From Armillaria gallica (taxonomy: Eukaryota > Basidiomycota > Agaricomycetes > Agaricales > Physalacriaceae), in the NCBI GenBank assembly GCA_037576215.1, contig JBANDB010000005.1, positions 2,790,001 through 2,854,000 on the forward strand: 64,000 bases of DNA, written 5' to 3'. Position 1 is the stretch's first letter, and each line of letters begins with the position of its first letter. The notes beneath the pieces were generated by a model, which did not search any database, had not been told where the DNA came from, and saw only the letters and a list, made by a program, of their open reading frames with translations. Made by a program: the position numbers and the translations under genes. Shown here in pieces: positions 9,146 through 22,380 of the stretch.

Positions 9146-12100
9146 CATACCCTTGTAACCATCTCTACTATCGCCTCATCTTCCTTCGCCCCAGTCTATT
9201 CATCTTCACCTACACTCCCTAGAACTCCGATACACAAAATCCTGACTTCCCAAGAACATGTACTTCTGTGTAAAATATGGCAGTGGCTGGAACATACAGC
9301 TTGACTGTCTAGAGTAGGTATTCCACTTCAAATCCTCGTATGGCACATGCAAGCAAGGCATACCATCATTTCCTCCCATCTACTTCTGTATGCATATCAG
9401 GAGGTCCGGAGCTTGAGTTGCAGCATTATTCCTTGTTCCACTCATCTTCCACTGAGTCTACATACATGAAGATGCCATTATGATTGATCATCAGTCCAAA
9501 GTTGACTTCAATACTGGAGATGGGATGGTGGATTACATCTGTCTCGACCCTTGCCAAGAAGGAAGGAACACGTTTCTTGACTTGGTATCTAGTGGTATGA
9601 AGGGGACATCACCACCCTCCTCTATGGTATTTGCTGCATCCCAATGTGGCTCGGTCGTTGAAGTCATTGTGGGTTTTGCTAAATGGTACTGCTAGTTCTT
9701 GTGCTATGATGGATGCATGCAGGATTTGGCAGTCTAAAATGGAGACGGTCAGCATCACCACTCTCTACATAACTACCACACTGACGTACAATGAGATTAT
9801 GAGCCAGTCCTTCCTAGCACTATCGGACCTAATTGGCATATTCTTGCAGCCATAGTTCTGACCCACACCTCCATGTTGGACTTAGTCACCCAATAGTCCT
9901 GTCACTCAATCAACACTGATACGAAGTGGGTATCCAATGCTCACTTCTTCTATCCCATGTCTTGTCGAACACAGAGCCTGCAAGGTATCCCTCTGGACAT
10001 CTCTTAAAGCAGACCCTGTAGCTCTGCTCCATTGAAATCCTACAATGCCATACTACACCACCACCATCATCTCTAATGGTTGCTGATGCCATGACTCACT
10101 CAGTCTCTATTAATCCTTTGAATTGACTACTGCTGCCTGCTACTCTATTTGCATCTGATCTGATGACTACACTGCTTTGCAGTGATAAAAATTAAAATAA
10201 AATAAAACACAGGCTGATTGTCTGCCTGATTGCCCCCCTCGAAGGCTCCATCCTTCGTGAGTTGACATCTACATGTGCTCTGCACCAATTGCCATCCCTG
10301 CATTTCTCAGGATTATTGTGGAACATTGATCTTTCCTGGCACCTAGTCAAATATCCCCAAATTTGTGCGAGGATAATTTCTGAGGCTGTCAAGTCAGTAA
10401 CTGTACAGTACACTGGCCATTGCTGAACTTCCTTTCTGAGCGTACATCATTGCCTCCAGAACAACATGTCGACTCATCTCTTTGAAGAGTATGGCTTTGC
10501 TTGTGAGCGTTGAAAATTATTTACAGTCTACCAGTGTATCGACCCTGGATCCTGAAGGCCTTTAATTGGACCCTAGGTTAGGGAAAGGCCCCGGAGCCAG
10601 TAGCTCTGAAAATGCGGAATTACCTTGATGTGATGACGCCAAAACTCTGAGATGCAATTGTCTTGATTATATTGTCAATGCACAAGTTAGCGGTCGAACA
10701 ACCAAGATGGACTACACCCACTACTGGGTGTGAAAATAGACTGTCTCACATGTGTATGGCAGATGTTGAGACCCTCAAGGTGACCATGAAACATTGCTAT
10801 TGAGTGCTGAAAATGTGTACAAGGTACCAATGTACCAACCTTAAGGAGGGACTGCAGATGGCAGTCCTGGAGGCCTTCAACTGGATGCTAGGTTCTACCC
10901 AGCAACTTATTGTTGACCATGAGCTTGGCCTAGGGTTCAGTTGGAGGTATCAGTGGATAATTAAGTATGTGATTGTGATACTAGAGCATTAGTGTATCAA
11001 TCATGTATTATCTATGCCTGGCATTCACAGTAGTGGGACCGTGCCATATAATACTACCTACCTACCTACCTACCTACCACACTGTTGGTTGTCGAAATTC
11101 TATTTTATATCCTCCAATGTACTTACCAGGGCCCTCTGATGGAAAACTATCATCAGTCCAATGTGGCCATATCATCCTCCTGGTCGATGGCTCTGTGCTT
11201 CCTTTAATCATACTCGCTGGCAGCTCCCACCACAATGCAACACCAGCAAGCATGCTCTGGACTGAACAAAAGATCCACAGTCACAGAGTCCATTCCACCA
11301 CTATTACTCAAAAATTCAGATCCTTCAAAGTAGCACCCGATGGTTGTCCAAGATTGTGTAAGAACCTAATTAAGCAATTTGGAATATTATCTGGCCCAAT
11401 ATACTACCATGTTGAATATTAGGCTCAGTTATCTTATCTAGATATAATAAGAGATAAGATAATCCCTCATATCATCCAAATATAGATTCACTAGAAACCC
11501 TGAGTTTTACAATTCAATGATGGTTGGTGCACTGCCTGTGCCAGTAATCTCAGCCTTTCGAATCTTCAACATATCTTAATTTCCTTGACTTCTTATGCTG
11601 CAGATAACCTCAGGAAAATCAATGGAGATATGTGACAATTTTCTGGACAATGGCCATCCATTGTCAAAAATGTATGCTGCCACTGGGCTACTGTAGGGTG
11701 ATAGATAGTATAAAACCTACCAACTTGTAGACAATAAAATCAGAGTCCCCAACACTCAACCTGATCATTTTTGTACTCACATTCCAATGCTGCCCACTCC
11801 TTGGGTGCGATGCCAATACTGTCCTTGTTCCTTTGTGCACTGTGGTCTGAATAGGCACCAAACTGCTTGCAAATGAAAGTTTGATGAACAACAGGACAAT
11901 GCACTTTATGAGCAGCAACTGTTCAGCACCGATGAGCAGTTTGCTGCCATGCATTTTATTTTCCTATTTGTGTTCTGAACAGTGCCATTGTCTAGGTCTA
12001 GTGCAAACAATTGTTATGGTACCTTCAGGGAATGATATTGGCACTGCTATTGATGCATACCAGTCAGGAAATGTCCCAGATCCAGAATGTCAGCCATTCC

Positions 12101-12690
12101 TGTATTACATCCAGTGTCATGCTGCTAATATCTGCATGAAGTAATACATCCTGTTCCAAATGATGACATAGTGACACACCCTGATCTAGACAACAGCATC
12201 ACTGCCTCCATACCTGAAACTAGGGATCACCACGGGTAACCCACAGGTGCCGCAAAGCCGACCCGGACCCATACCCGGCTGACCCATACCCGGGACCCGC
12301 ATGGGTTTCGGGCCGGGTCGGAGTCATGGCGGAGTCAGACTTTTTTTGATTGCATCGAAAATCATTTATTTTGAGCTAATCTATCATTTACAGTTGGTCT
12401 GTAATCAAAATAGCCATGTAAAGGCCCGGGATCATAGCACAGGTACAGCCCCCATCCAGCGATGGCAACCCATACCCATACCCGCCGGGTAAGGGTCCGG
12501 TACCCGGCAAAACCCGCTGTACCCTTGGTTTTCTCTACCTGAAACTCATGAAGAGAGTGTTCACAGTGCATCAGAATACAAGCTTGATGACATCTGAACA
12601 GTATACCATCCATCCAGCAGACATCCAACCCAGATAGCTCATTTTGAGGATTATCGTTCATCTTCTGTGTTCCAACATGTTGAACCACCT
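9146..12690. other. Gene-poor region with small relics
   Basis: No gene can be supported. Short minus-strand stretches at 9910-10092 and 10192-10413 read coherently (CFKRCPEGYLAGSVF; HVDVNSRRMEPSRGAIRQT) and may be fragments of an old retroelement polyprotein, but I cannot name it. A (TACC)n microsatellite is at about 11056-11078. GTACCAATGTACC at 10826 resembles the repeat in the RT intron at 608-696. Confidence 0.35.
12222..12520. repeat. ACCC/GGGT-rich block, hAT-like terminal sequence
   Basis: Two clusters (12230-12320 and 12460-12515) of CCCATACCCG, CGGGTC and GGTACCCGG words flank an AT-rich 140-bp centre. The second cluster begins CAGCGATGGCAACCCATA, resembling hAT terminal repeats of fungi (recalled). 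No clear target duplication was found. Possibly a miniature element or a fragment. Confidence 0.35.
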
Positions 12691-12699
12691 ATCAACCTT

Positions 12700-15600
12700 C
12701 ATCCATGGTGACTGTTTGCATCACACTGTGACTTTGAACTCACTGAACTCATTTTCAATGCCACTCTAAATGAGAGGCAGATGAAGACCATGTTTTGACT
12801 ATTGAACCCAGATTCAGAGGCAGAAAGCAGTCCTAGTGCTGAGTTTAACATTCGTAGCCCAAAGGAGTTCAAGGAACATTGGGATTGTGCAGCCAATTTA
12901 ATTACTCCCATATGTCCTTATGGTCTCGCAGCATCATTGATAAATTATCTTATATTTTTCTGTTTCAGTGTGAGAAGTCAACAGTTACCATACAACTCTA
13001 AGGTAAGGCCTATACCTATGATGTTTACTGGTGGAATTTGTGGGCATGGGCACTGGAATTGATCCAGAACCCAATGTTGGAGCCTCATTTTGTTTGGGAT
13101 GCTGTCCAGCTTTTGAAGTGGAATGGACACACCTTCAAAAGGTTTGTAGATGAACCATGGATGGTGCAAGCATTTTGGGATCTACAGGTATGCTTAAGAA
13201 CTTTGTCCACAGATCATACAACTTACTATGAGACTGCTTACCACAGACAGCACTCCCAGAGGGAGCTAAGGTCCTCTACTTCATTATATATGCTGACAAA
13301 ATGCGTCTCTCTTCATTCGGCACCACTCAAGGATATCCTGTCATTGCGTGCTGCAGTAACCTTCCGATCAACATACAGAATGGAAATGGTGTTGGTGGTG
13401 GATATGTTGTCAGGTGGTTACCAGTAGTTTGTGTCTTCTACAGCAGTTCAATTGATATTACTTCAGCAAAACTCACCTGTACATAGATAAAAGAGGAAGC
13501 AAAATTCAGGAAGAAGGTCTATTATATCAATTTCAAGCACCGTGTGTGGCGTACCACCTTCAAATATATTCTTGAACCACTATTTGTGCCAAGCAGAACA
13601 GGGGGATGGGTTCATCTTTGCTTGGCAAAGACAGATATTCAAATGTTTCCTCAAGTACTAATCAAAAGCCGTGATTATGATGAAGCATAAGTGCTAAGTC
13701 TCAAATTTATTGCAGTATAATTCTCACTGAATAGCAGGAATTTTGTTGTACTTATACAAGGCACCAATGGTCTGAAGCCATGTGTTGTCTGTCTGGTACT
13801 GAAATTGGAACAGTACAATCTAGATATCATATATGAGCTAAGGACAAAATGGCAGACTCAAGAAATACTCATGGATGCTGCTGCTATTCCAACAAAGGGC
13901 GCTCGAAACAAGTTCCTTTCTGGCATTGGCTTAAGAAATATTGAGGTTAGCAAACCCTTGCTTTGTGCTGTCTTTCTTGAACTAATAGGACTTGAATAGA
14001 ATGCTTTTTGGAACATCGAAGACTGCAATCCGTTCTGTGCACTTTCTTTTGATCCCCTCCATGCACATGATAATGGTCTTTTTGGAGACCATCTCAGACA
14101 TGAAGTCATCTCCTGAATTGAAGTGTTAGGCTGGAAATCTATAAGATAGGCAGATGATCAGTAAATACTATATCAAGACTTGTACTCATGTTCTGTCCAT
14201 ATTCTGAGCTTCTTTGCTAGAATTAAGCTCTTTCCACACTGGAGGAATCTATATCACTTTGAAAGTGGTTTCATGGCAGTTCATTTTGCCAACAGTGGAA
14301 AGTATGAAGACCTGTCCAAAGTAAGTTCAAGGTCTCACTTTCAATTCATGGCAACTGAATAAAGAGTTCACTTTAAGCACATCATCTTTGTCACGCATAA
14401 TATCCTTACAGAGAACAACAACGAGCATGGGTATCATTTGTTGAAGTGTGTCCAAAGCTATATAGAGCTTTGTATGTATGCTGGCCTCAACCTCCATACT
14501 GAGCACAGTATACAAGCTATTCAGGATGAACTACTCAGGTTTTCAGTGCTCATAAAGGTAAGCCATCTCTAATAATAATCATGAGTGAAGATCTGATCAA
14601 ATGTAGGAGTACAAACAACTCACACAGTCAATTGATCCAGGCGCAAAATCATGGAACTTCCCAAAAGTCCATTCTCACCAGCACCTGGTTGATGATATCT
14701 TGCAAAAGGGGGTCATGCTCAATTACAATACAAAGCCCAATGAGAAGATGCATGGCCCCCTAAAGGATGCATATCAATTGCGAACCAATTTCAAAGATGT
14801 AGTAGAACAGGTGATTCAAATGTCGGTGTTGGTATTGCAGCTGAATTGATCTTGATTTAGATTCTACAAGTGGATTCATGGTGCAATGCTGCATCGTTTA
14901 TATGTCAGCAAATCGACTTACATGACGAGCAGCTGAAAAACCAAGAAATGTCTGGAAACAATAACAATGAGCTCAAAGATCAGGATACATCAGTCTCTGA
15001 ATACTCAGGAAAAGTGACTTTACATGGTCACCATGGTAAAGGGGGTGGAGTCTTCAAAATTGGGGAGATCAGAGCCTTGAAAGCAGATGACCCAGCATTC
15101 CAAGGCTTTTGAATGTGTCTATCAGCCTTCATGGTCAGACAGTTTGCGAAATACGATGATATCATTCCTAAAGTCAATGGGAAAAAGGTGTCATTCAAAT
15201 TATTTAAGCCAGATGAAGAGGTAAGCTATAAGTTAATCATTAGACTGTTATTCTCCTAATCAATACACTGCTTACAGATTCAGCTACATGGACTTTTGAA
15301 AGTCAACCATGAGAACATGGTTGACTGGACCACATCCACCAACTATTTGCGATGCAGTCAGAATTTCTACAACCATTCTCGATACAATTTTCTTCTGGTT
15401 GACAGCACCGAGCATCCATTCTTTTCCCAGCTAATAATGATCTTCACATGTGTTATTGCCAAGAAATAATTTCCTCTTGCTCTTGTTCATTCTTTCGATC
15501 AACCTGTAGACATGACTAATGAAAAGCTAGACAAAGACCTCAGTTTTTATTGAGTCTGCACATGAAAAAGAAGTGAATCTACATTTGTATCTGTCTACAT

Positions 15601-15760
15601 GATTATTTGGGAGGCTCTCTTGGTTGAGGATTTTGGGGTCAAAGCAACAGACAGATTCAAGGAGTATTTAGTTGTTGATAGCATTGACAGTGATTTATTC
15701 CTCAGGATGAAATCACTTGAGTATGCTGGTCGCCGTGACTGAGGGCAATTGTTGTTATAT
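12700..15760 (+). pseudogene. Plavaka-type DNA transposase, decayed
   Basis: Many exon-sized segments match the order of blocks of Agaricomycete Plavaka transposases as I remember them: WDWALELI-like text with NPMLEPHFVWDAVQLLK, then YADKMRLSSFGTTQGYPVIA, NGVGGGYVVRWLP, KPCVVCLV (zinc-type pair), ALSFDPLHAHDNGLFGDHL, FPHWRNLYHF, KYEDLSK, NYNTKPNEKMHGPLKDAY, RTNFKDVVEQ, WTTSTNYLRCSQNFYNHSRY, and a C-terminal YLVVDSIDSDLFLRM near 15700. The enzyme would cut and paste element DNA in the nucleus. Several introns are apparent (for example GT after 13944 with AG near 13999). Inactivating stops interrupt conserved text near 13688, 15110, 15467 and 15740, and frames shift between blocks. Terminal repeats were not located. 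Confidence 0.75.
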
Positions 15761-16318
15761 TATGTAGATGCTAAAAATGGACAGATTTATACTAATATCC
15801 TGTAACACCATCAACAATGAAAGAAGAATGTGAAAAGGTGCTATAGAACTCATGTAGCACAAAGAATTTACCAGGGGGGCATATATCAAACTCGAAAGGT
15901 ACTACAGCTCATAGAACTGTGCAAGATCAAACACAAGACCAGATCTTTCCATGTATAATTCCTTGTGGGTCTCAGGTACAAATGAAGTCTGTGGGAAATG
16001 GGAGAGATGACATGGAATGATTGGCACACGACTGAAGAAACAAAAGAAGGAGTCCACATAGAAAAGAGTGATACATCATTCTATCTTATCAAATTCTGCC
16101 TCCTTATAGCTGGTCTTCCTCTGTTGGATTAAATCGGGACAGGCTCTCCAGGACTGCATCACATTCATCAATGGAAAAACATATGGAGCTCTCTACCACC
16201 AAGTTGGATGCCCTAGTCTGTGATTAGCACTGCCAATGTCAACTGCGACAAATGCTGTGGTAAGACCATAGGGCAGACAGCACAAGAGCAAGTTGTGGTT
16301 GCCTCCATTCATTGCCAC

Positions 16319-17883
16319 TCATGCATCCAATGCAAGCAACTCAAATCTGAAGTTGAGTTTTGTGAGCTCCCAGATGATTTCATGACAGTGATCATTTGTT
16401 AAATTCTCAAGCTCTATACTTCTCCAAACTGCTGGACCAACATTGAAGTTGGTATCAATTCGCAACTTGCCAGCACAGCCTTGCAAAAAATTGATGGCTT
16501 TTTCTCTATGTTTCTCTGCTTTTGTCAGCATTGTTCTAGATGAGCTGGTGTCACCTGAGCTTGCATTTTTGATCAAGCAATCCAAATTTAGAATGACATG
16601 CCATGATTGATGAGCTATGAGCTGCGCTGAATATGATAAACAAGAAACATGTGCAAGCAGCAAGGGATGTAGATATAGCCATGCCTTGATGAGTTTGAGA
16701 GCTTTCCATTCATCCTGTGCACCAACAAAGATATCTGGACGTGGAAAAATGTACCCATTTGCTTTGGCAATCCTCGCTTCTGGGTAACATCGAGAATGAT
16801 CTGAGCTCATAGATTCCACTGCTGCTTGCCACAGTGGAATAGACAGTGGCAAAAGAGGGTGAACAATAACTGAAAGAAAGAGTTCTCTCTGGCCAGATTG
16901 ACTTGGCTGCTTCGGTCTTGTTCTTTGATTGGGAGTATTATCTATGACTGACTTTAGAACATTGAGGACAGATAAGGAATACTAACTTACATGGCTTGCT
17001 GTGCATTGATGTTGATGGCTCTGGCTCTGGCAGAGGAGGGTTCGAATGAACTTCACCAGGGGTAAGCGCAAAAGGGTTCAGAAGTCTCAAGTGATTGTGC
17101 GTAAAGAGCCAGAAATTTTTCAGTTGGGTCTGATGCCTCAATAAAGACTGATCGAAACTGTATTTTTGGAGGCTCAAGAGGAAGGTATTTGCTAGGCTCT
17201 AAAGGGATGACATAGGCATCGATTGGTGTGAAAGGAAGCCAATCCAACTTGAGTAAAAGCCAGACTGGAATTCTGGCTCGGAAAAACTCTTCAACGATGA
17301 CTGGGTCCATCATGAAGGCACCAATGAGCTCTGGATCAGCAGCAGTGGAGAAAGGGATGTTGGTTGCCAGCATACATGGTCTATAAACCATGATGTAGTC
17401 TATGATAGCACGCATTTCAATTGCTACGTGCTGGGTTTCCAAAACAGTCAGACGAAGCCTATTGAAAGTAAAAGGAAATGACTCTAAGCAATGAAGGAGC
17501 ATGGACAAGCCATGGCAGAAATCCTGAACCAAGGAGTCAGAAGGTCCCCAGCTCTGAGATTCTGATATGTCAATGATTTTTTGAGCTGATATATGAAGCA
17601 GAGCAAGCAATGCATCTTGAAACTTTCCAAGTTGATCGTCCTGCAATGGAGGTCCTGATGTACTGAAATCAGACTATGTAACAGGGTTGTAGAACAGCAG
17701 AAAGGGGTCAAACGGATCTCTGGGACACTTTTGTATGCAACAGAGCCATGGATCAGAACGTGCGTAAAATTGTGGCCATAACAGTGGGTCATCAGCGCCG
17801 TACTTAAAGTCTGCCCACATGTATATCTCCCGGTTGATACCAAGAGGAGGCTGGTACAATCCAGACCCATTTGGAGTCACCAT
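16319..17883 (-). pseudogene. Unrecognised spliced protein relic beside Plavaka element
   Basis: Three minus-strand blocks seem to be one gene. The first (17883-17674) reads PLGINREIYMWADF and DPLLWPQFYARSDPWL; the second (17673-17053) follows in the same frame after a single TAG and is rich in aliphatic residues (LLALLHIS, RARIPVWLLLKLDWLPF); the third (16852-16319) contains WKALKLIKAWLYLHPLLLAHVS. A frame change near 17070 precedes a GTAAGT. No domain is recognised. The composition suggests a helical cellular protein or a transposon-associated accessory gene of Agaricomycetes. It lies tail-to-tail with the Plavaka transposase. The in-frame TAG and the frame change argue that it is dead. Confidence 0.4.
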
Positions 17884-17940
17884 GAGCCACTCTTTGTCAA
17901 TAAGTGTGCCAAGTTTTCCATTGAAAGGCCCAATAGCTGT

Positions 17941-19640
17941 CTTATTGAATCAAATTAAGTTGTAAAAAAAAAAAAAAGAACAGACATACAATTTACAGTA
18001 TCTCTTTTGTGTAGCAAACCAGTAGGGTTCTTGTTCAAATATTTGTAGGTGAACTGATGCTCCATAGTTCTAGTAGATGAGTATATTGGTCATTCAAAAG
18101 TCCTGAGATTCAAGCAATATTAAAGACTTATGACAGGATAGAATTGAGCAACCGCCAAGGCAGAATAACAAATAGATCTAAGTGATGCAAGGGTATTCTA
18201 ACGCTGTAACAGTTAGCACAAATGCCAAAATATGAATACAATATTCAAAAAGAAGCACACCGATGAAATCATCTAGATGTGATAAAACTCAAGGCTGCAC
18301 TGACAAAAGTGTCTAAGTGCTAAATACAAAATTGCACTGACAATAGCATCTAGGTGTGTATGGATGTAGTAACATACCAATGATGTTGAAGTTGACCTGA
18401 AGATTGTGTCAGTGATTATCACTATAAGTCATGTGAGAATGATAGAGCTCAAATTGAGTTGAAATAATTACGAGTATGATTAAAACTTTCCCTCCTGAGC
18501 AACGAGGGGTGAGTGGCACATGAAACAAGAGCATGAGAGTAAATGGACATGGCATGAAGTCACCGTGAATGCCAAAGTTGTAGTTGCCTTTTTTGGATTT
18601 TGATCTTGTCTCCTTACCACCATGGGTTAGATCTTGCATTGCCCAATATCTCGTATGGGCTAGACCTTGCATCACCCACAGGCCTGTATAGATGATACTG
18701 TCAGCTGGCTTTATCTTTGATCCTGGGGTATCGTGGACTGCCTTGACATGGCCACCTTGCTCCTCTCCTTCAATCGCTTCTCACCATCTATGTGTTACTC
18801 TTCCATCAAAAGCAAGTCTCAAGTCGAGCAAGAGTACTTCAATGCTTGCAACCTCATCCTCGACACTCAATGTGGATACAGTGAATACTCCAGCAAATAA
18901 TTCTGTATTCTCATTGATGCCTATGGTACAGGCAGCAACTACTGTGCTTATGGAACTTGCTGCATTTGCCATTGATGACACAAAGAATGAGAAAGATGAA
19001 GACAAAGATTTTGGTGATCATGCACCAGACGGAGGCAATAATGTTATGGACAAGGTTGGTCGGCTTTCACCTCCATTGTATAGCTGCTGACTGAAGCAGC
19101 ATATAGTAAACTGCATGATTTCGGATTGACTGTGTCATTTTCTTGAACCTTGACTCCCTGTTCTGGGTGAGAATGCTCTTTTTATATTACTGTAGCTGCC
19201 ATTAACTCATATAACATAAAATCAGAATCTAATGTTCAAGAAAGGATAACAATATATTTATCATTGCAGCTGGGCTCGATGAACTCTGCAGCCATGACTT
19301 TTGGTGCCTCACTGCACCCCAACATCGTAGCAGAAGTCGTTCTGGAGATTTGTGCCATAGTCATTCTCTAAGATGCAATTCTCCTAATCTCAGCCATCCA
19401 TCTCAACCATCCAAATATGCAAGCAATCCCATTGAACTTCATCATCCACTGGTGGTTGTTTCAGATCCTCCACCCATTTGACCATCCCCTTCCTATCCCC
19501 TTCCATGATCCTACTCATAGTACACCTTATATGGTGATTGTGCCTTCCCGTTTCAAGACCACATTTCTAATCACCTTCACCACCATACACCCATGTATTG
19601 ATGGCTATGGCACCACCCAGTCAAAGTGGTAAGTTCTTGT
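17941..19640. other. Intergenic, no firm gene
   Basis: AT-rich with short open stretches only. The plus-strand stretch 18692-19090 is Ser/Thr-rich then acidic (KNEKDEDKDFGD) and could be a 5' exon of the gene that follows, but no link can be shown. Confidence 0.3.
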
Positions 19641-22380
19641 TTAGTGTTTCAGAATATCTTTGTTCACTGTTGGTTTAGGTTCATTATCATTGTCTTCCTA
19701 TAGAAGACATGAGCCTGGAATTGTGTGTATGTTCCTGCTCCACCTGTTCATGAACCACCTGTACAAAGACCTGGCAGTGTAATTCATGATGAAAGTTGTG
19801 CTCAGACATGCCAACTCATATTGTGCACTCTCCACCTCATCCTTCAAATCATGTTCACCCATATGTCTTATGCTCCATCTCATACTGGCACTCACATTCA
19901 TACACCCTTTGAAGATGACTATGACGATGGACATAGGTATCTTCCTCCTGAACCTTGGCATATACATGGACCAGGAGCGCATGATCATGAACTCCATGAA
20001 GTTCCTCATGGTGCACCTCCCCCTCATGAGCAGCTGATTGTGCTACACAAAAGCTTTCATGGAACCACTATTGTTTCTCTTCAAGTCCCTTGTAGGTCAC
20101 TTAGTCTTCCTCACAGAAGCAAGTCGACTGGAATCGCCATCGCAGGCTGGAAACAGTGACCCTCACTTGAACTGATGCTGTTTTACTCAATGCTGAAGCT
20201 AGTCCCGAAATTTGTCGATGATTGACATGCTATTCATCTGCAAACCTTGGCTCTGCGAAGTTGAAGAGTCCTCTTCTCAGGCAAGCAATACTCAAAAAAC
20301 CTACATTCAGGTTTCTCTATCGCTGATGTCAGTGTCTAAGTCAATACCTATGAAGTTCCAGGGTTGTATTAATGGTGACTGATGTAAAAGCATGTTATTT
20401 GGCACCCTCGCTTTAAAAATTTGCCACAATTTTCCTCTACCTACTCTGTCTCTTTTTATGGTCATCATGGATGTCACCTTGCTATCTAACACACTCGAAA
20501 GAATGTCTATGGAAGACATTGTCATGGTATGTCCATTTTCAGTAACCTTAGCCTGGCTTCTGGCTCATGTAGACATTTAAGGCTCTGAAAGATGCCCAGC
20601 TTAAAAACCAAGCCCTTCAAGAGGAAAATTGTAGACTCCTCACTGCTCCTTCTGTTCTCAAACCCACCGGATCTCTTGTCTTATTGCCTGATGACTCTGC
20701 TGCTGCTGATGCTGGCAGTTCACTCAATGACTCAGCATCAAACACCAAAACACCCTCTCTTTTTGAGAGTAAGGAGAGCTGAAAGCAGCTGGAATATTGT
20801 GCCATGAAGATGGTTGTCTTTGTACACGTCTGGTTCGAGAGAAAAGGTTTATTTGGTATTGGGTTGGAGTCAGCTCATCGCAAACTTAATGCTGCCACCC
20901 TCACTAATTCCCTTGATACCAGTGTGGAGAGGCCATCACTGGAGCAAATAATGGTGCTACAGTTGGTCTTGAAGCTCTATGAATTTCTCTCTAAAGTGTT
21001 TTACCTACTTGCTGGTGCAACGGTCATGGGCAAGTATCATGAAGTTTTCAGAATCATATGTTCATGGTATTTTTATTCCAATTGATGGTACTCATTGTTC
21101 TGTGACACAGATGAAGCATGTTGGAGGACTCTGACATTCGAACTTTCTCAACTAATTCAGGAATCTTGCCGCTGAGATTTTTGAGGGTGTTGTTCCTCCT
21201 GAGCATTTTAAACAGGGCTTTGACCACCATGAGGAACTGCTCTGTCAGTGCCTTTTGGGCTTCAAGTTGGTGGGGGTTTATAACAGACATCCCCCTTGCC
21301 TGTTTGCTGATGGTTTCATAATGGGAACAATGGTGTTCAGAACTATCTATGGAGTCAAGGTTTGTCTTGTGCATCCATCTTTGAAATACTAAGAATCTGA
21401 CAACTGTTGTAGATTCTTACATGTCTGTTATGGGGCAGCACAGCTCTTGACAATCAGTGGATTGTAACCAAAGGCACAAATGCAGATTTATGGCATATGA
21501 CCAAGGTGACTCCTGCAGCAATCGCCTTTGCCACAATAGTGGTAAGTGCTCATGATAACTCTTTATCCTCTTGTCATTGAATAATGTATTCCAGATGCGT
21601 TATCTTCTAATGGGGGACCCTGAGTTTGCACCATTGGGAAAGAAATCTGGCATCAATTATATGGCCAATTTCAAGTACTACATCAAATGAATCCAGGACC
21701 AGCTGAAGAAAGGCACCAAGTCAAAGCAAGATACCATCAAATTCTATAATGACCATGTCTTTCCTATGACACAAGATCATTGATCTACAGTTCCTACCAC
21801 TGTCCCCTTGTCACTCAATGAGGAGGAGGAAAACTTCTGGCATGAGCTTGAGACACTTGATAAAGAGCCTGACTTGGATTCTGAGGGAGTCAGCCCAACC
21901 CCTCTGACACCTGCTGTATTGGTGGATACACCTTCGGCTGTCTCTAGTCAAGTTGAACCTCCCGTGATTCTGGTACCAGTCATGAATGATGCACATTTGT
22001 GTGTGGCAGATGCTAATGACAAAGTCTGATCAAAGGTCAAAGGCACCAAAGGCAAAAAAAGCAGTAAAGCAGCTCCAATGGCAACCAGGGTGACATGCAG
22101 CTGAGGAGGACAGAATCATGATAAGGTGCAAGCTGCAGCTGAAGCTCCCATCCCACAGGTCATGTGAAAGAGGAAAGGGCAAAACAGTCAGCAAGAGCCC
22201 TCCAATGGTCATGGGTCATCAAAGTCTCCTGCAAGTATCATAGCCAGAGTGGCAATCTCCACAGTGATGCCAGTGGCTACATCTCACATGGCATTGGACC
22301 AGGGAACATCTACTGACATCAATGTAGAGGAAGGTGATGATGATGATGAGGAGGAGGAGGAGGAGGATGAGGATGAGTAG
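19640..22380 (+). pseudogene. DUF6698-like Agaricomycete protein, decayed
   Basis: Pieces on the plus strand suggest one gene. A Pro/His-rich N-terminal part (19725-20040: PAPPVHEPPVQ, EDDYDDGH, HEQL) is followed, after an intron ending in AG near 20580, by ALKDAQLKNQALQEENCRLL, a short coiled coil. A conserved-looking core at 21160-21660 (IFEGVVPPEHFKQGF; ILTCLLWGSTALDNQ; MTKVTPAAIAFATI; MRYLLMGDPEF; NYMANFKYYIK) with two small introns resembles the C-terminal part of DUF6698 proteins, identified from memory. The tail is long, low-complexity and ends in an Asp/Glu run at 22334-22377. Stops at 21688, 21781, 22027 and later show decay. Function of the family is unknown; it is often found in transposon-rich regions. 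Confidence 0.4.

Noticed and set aside
11056..11078. Short tandem TACC repeat as a possible regulatory or CRISPR-like array
   Set aside because: Simple microsatellite without spacers. No CRISPR array or cas gene is expected or seen in this eukaryotic DNA.
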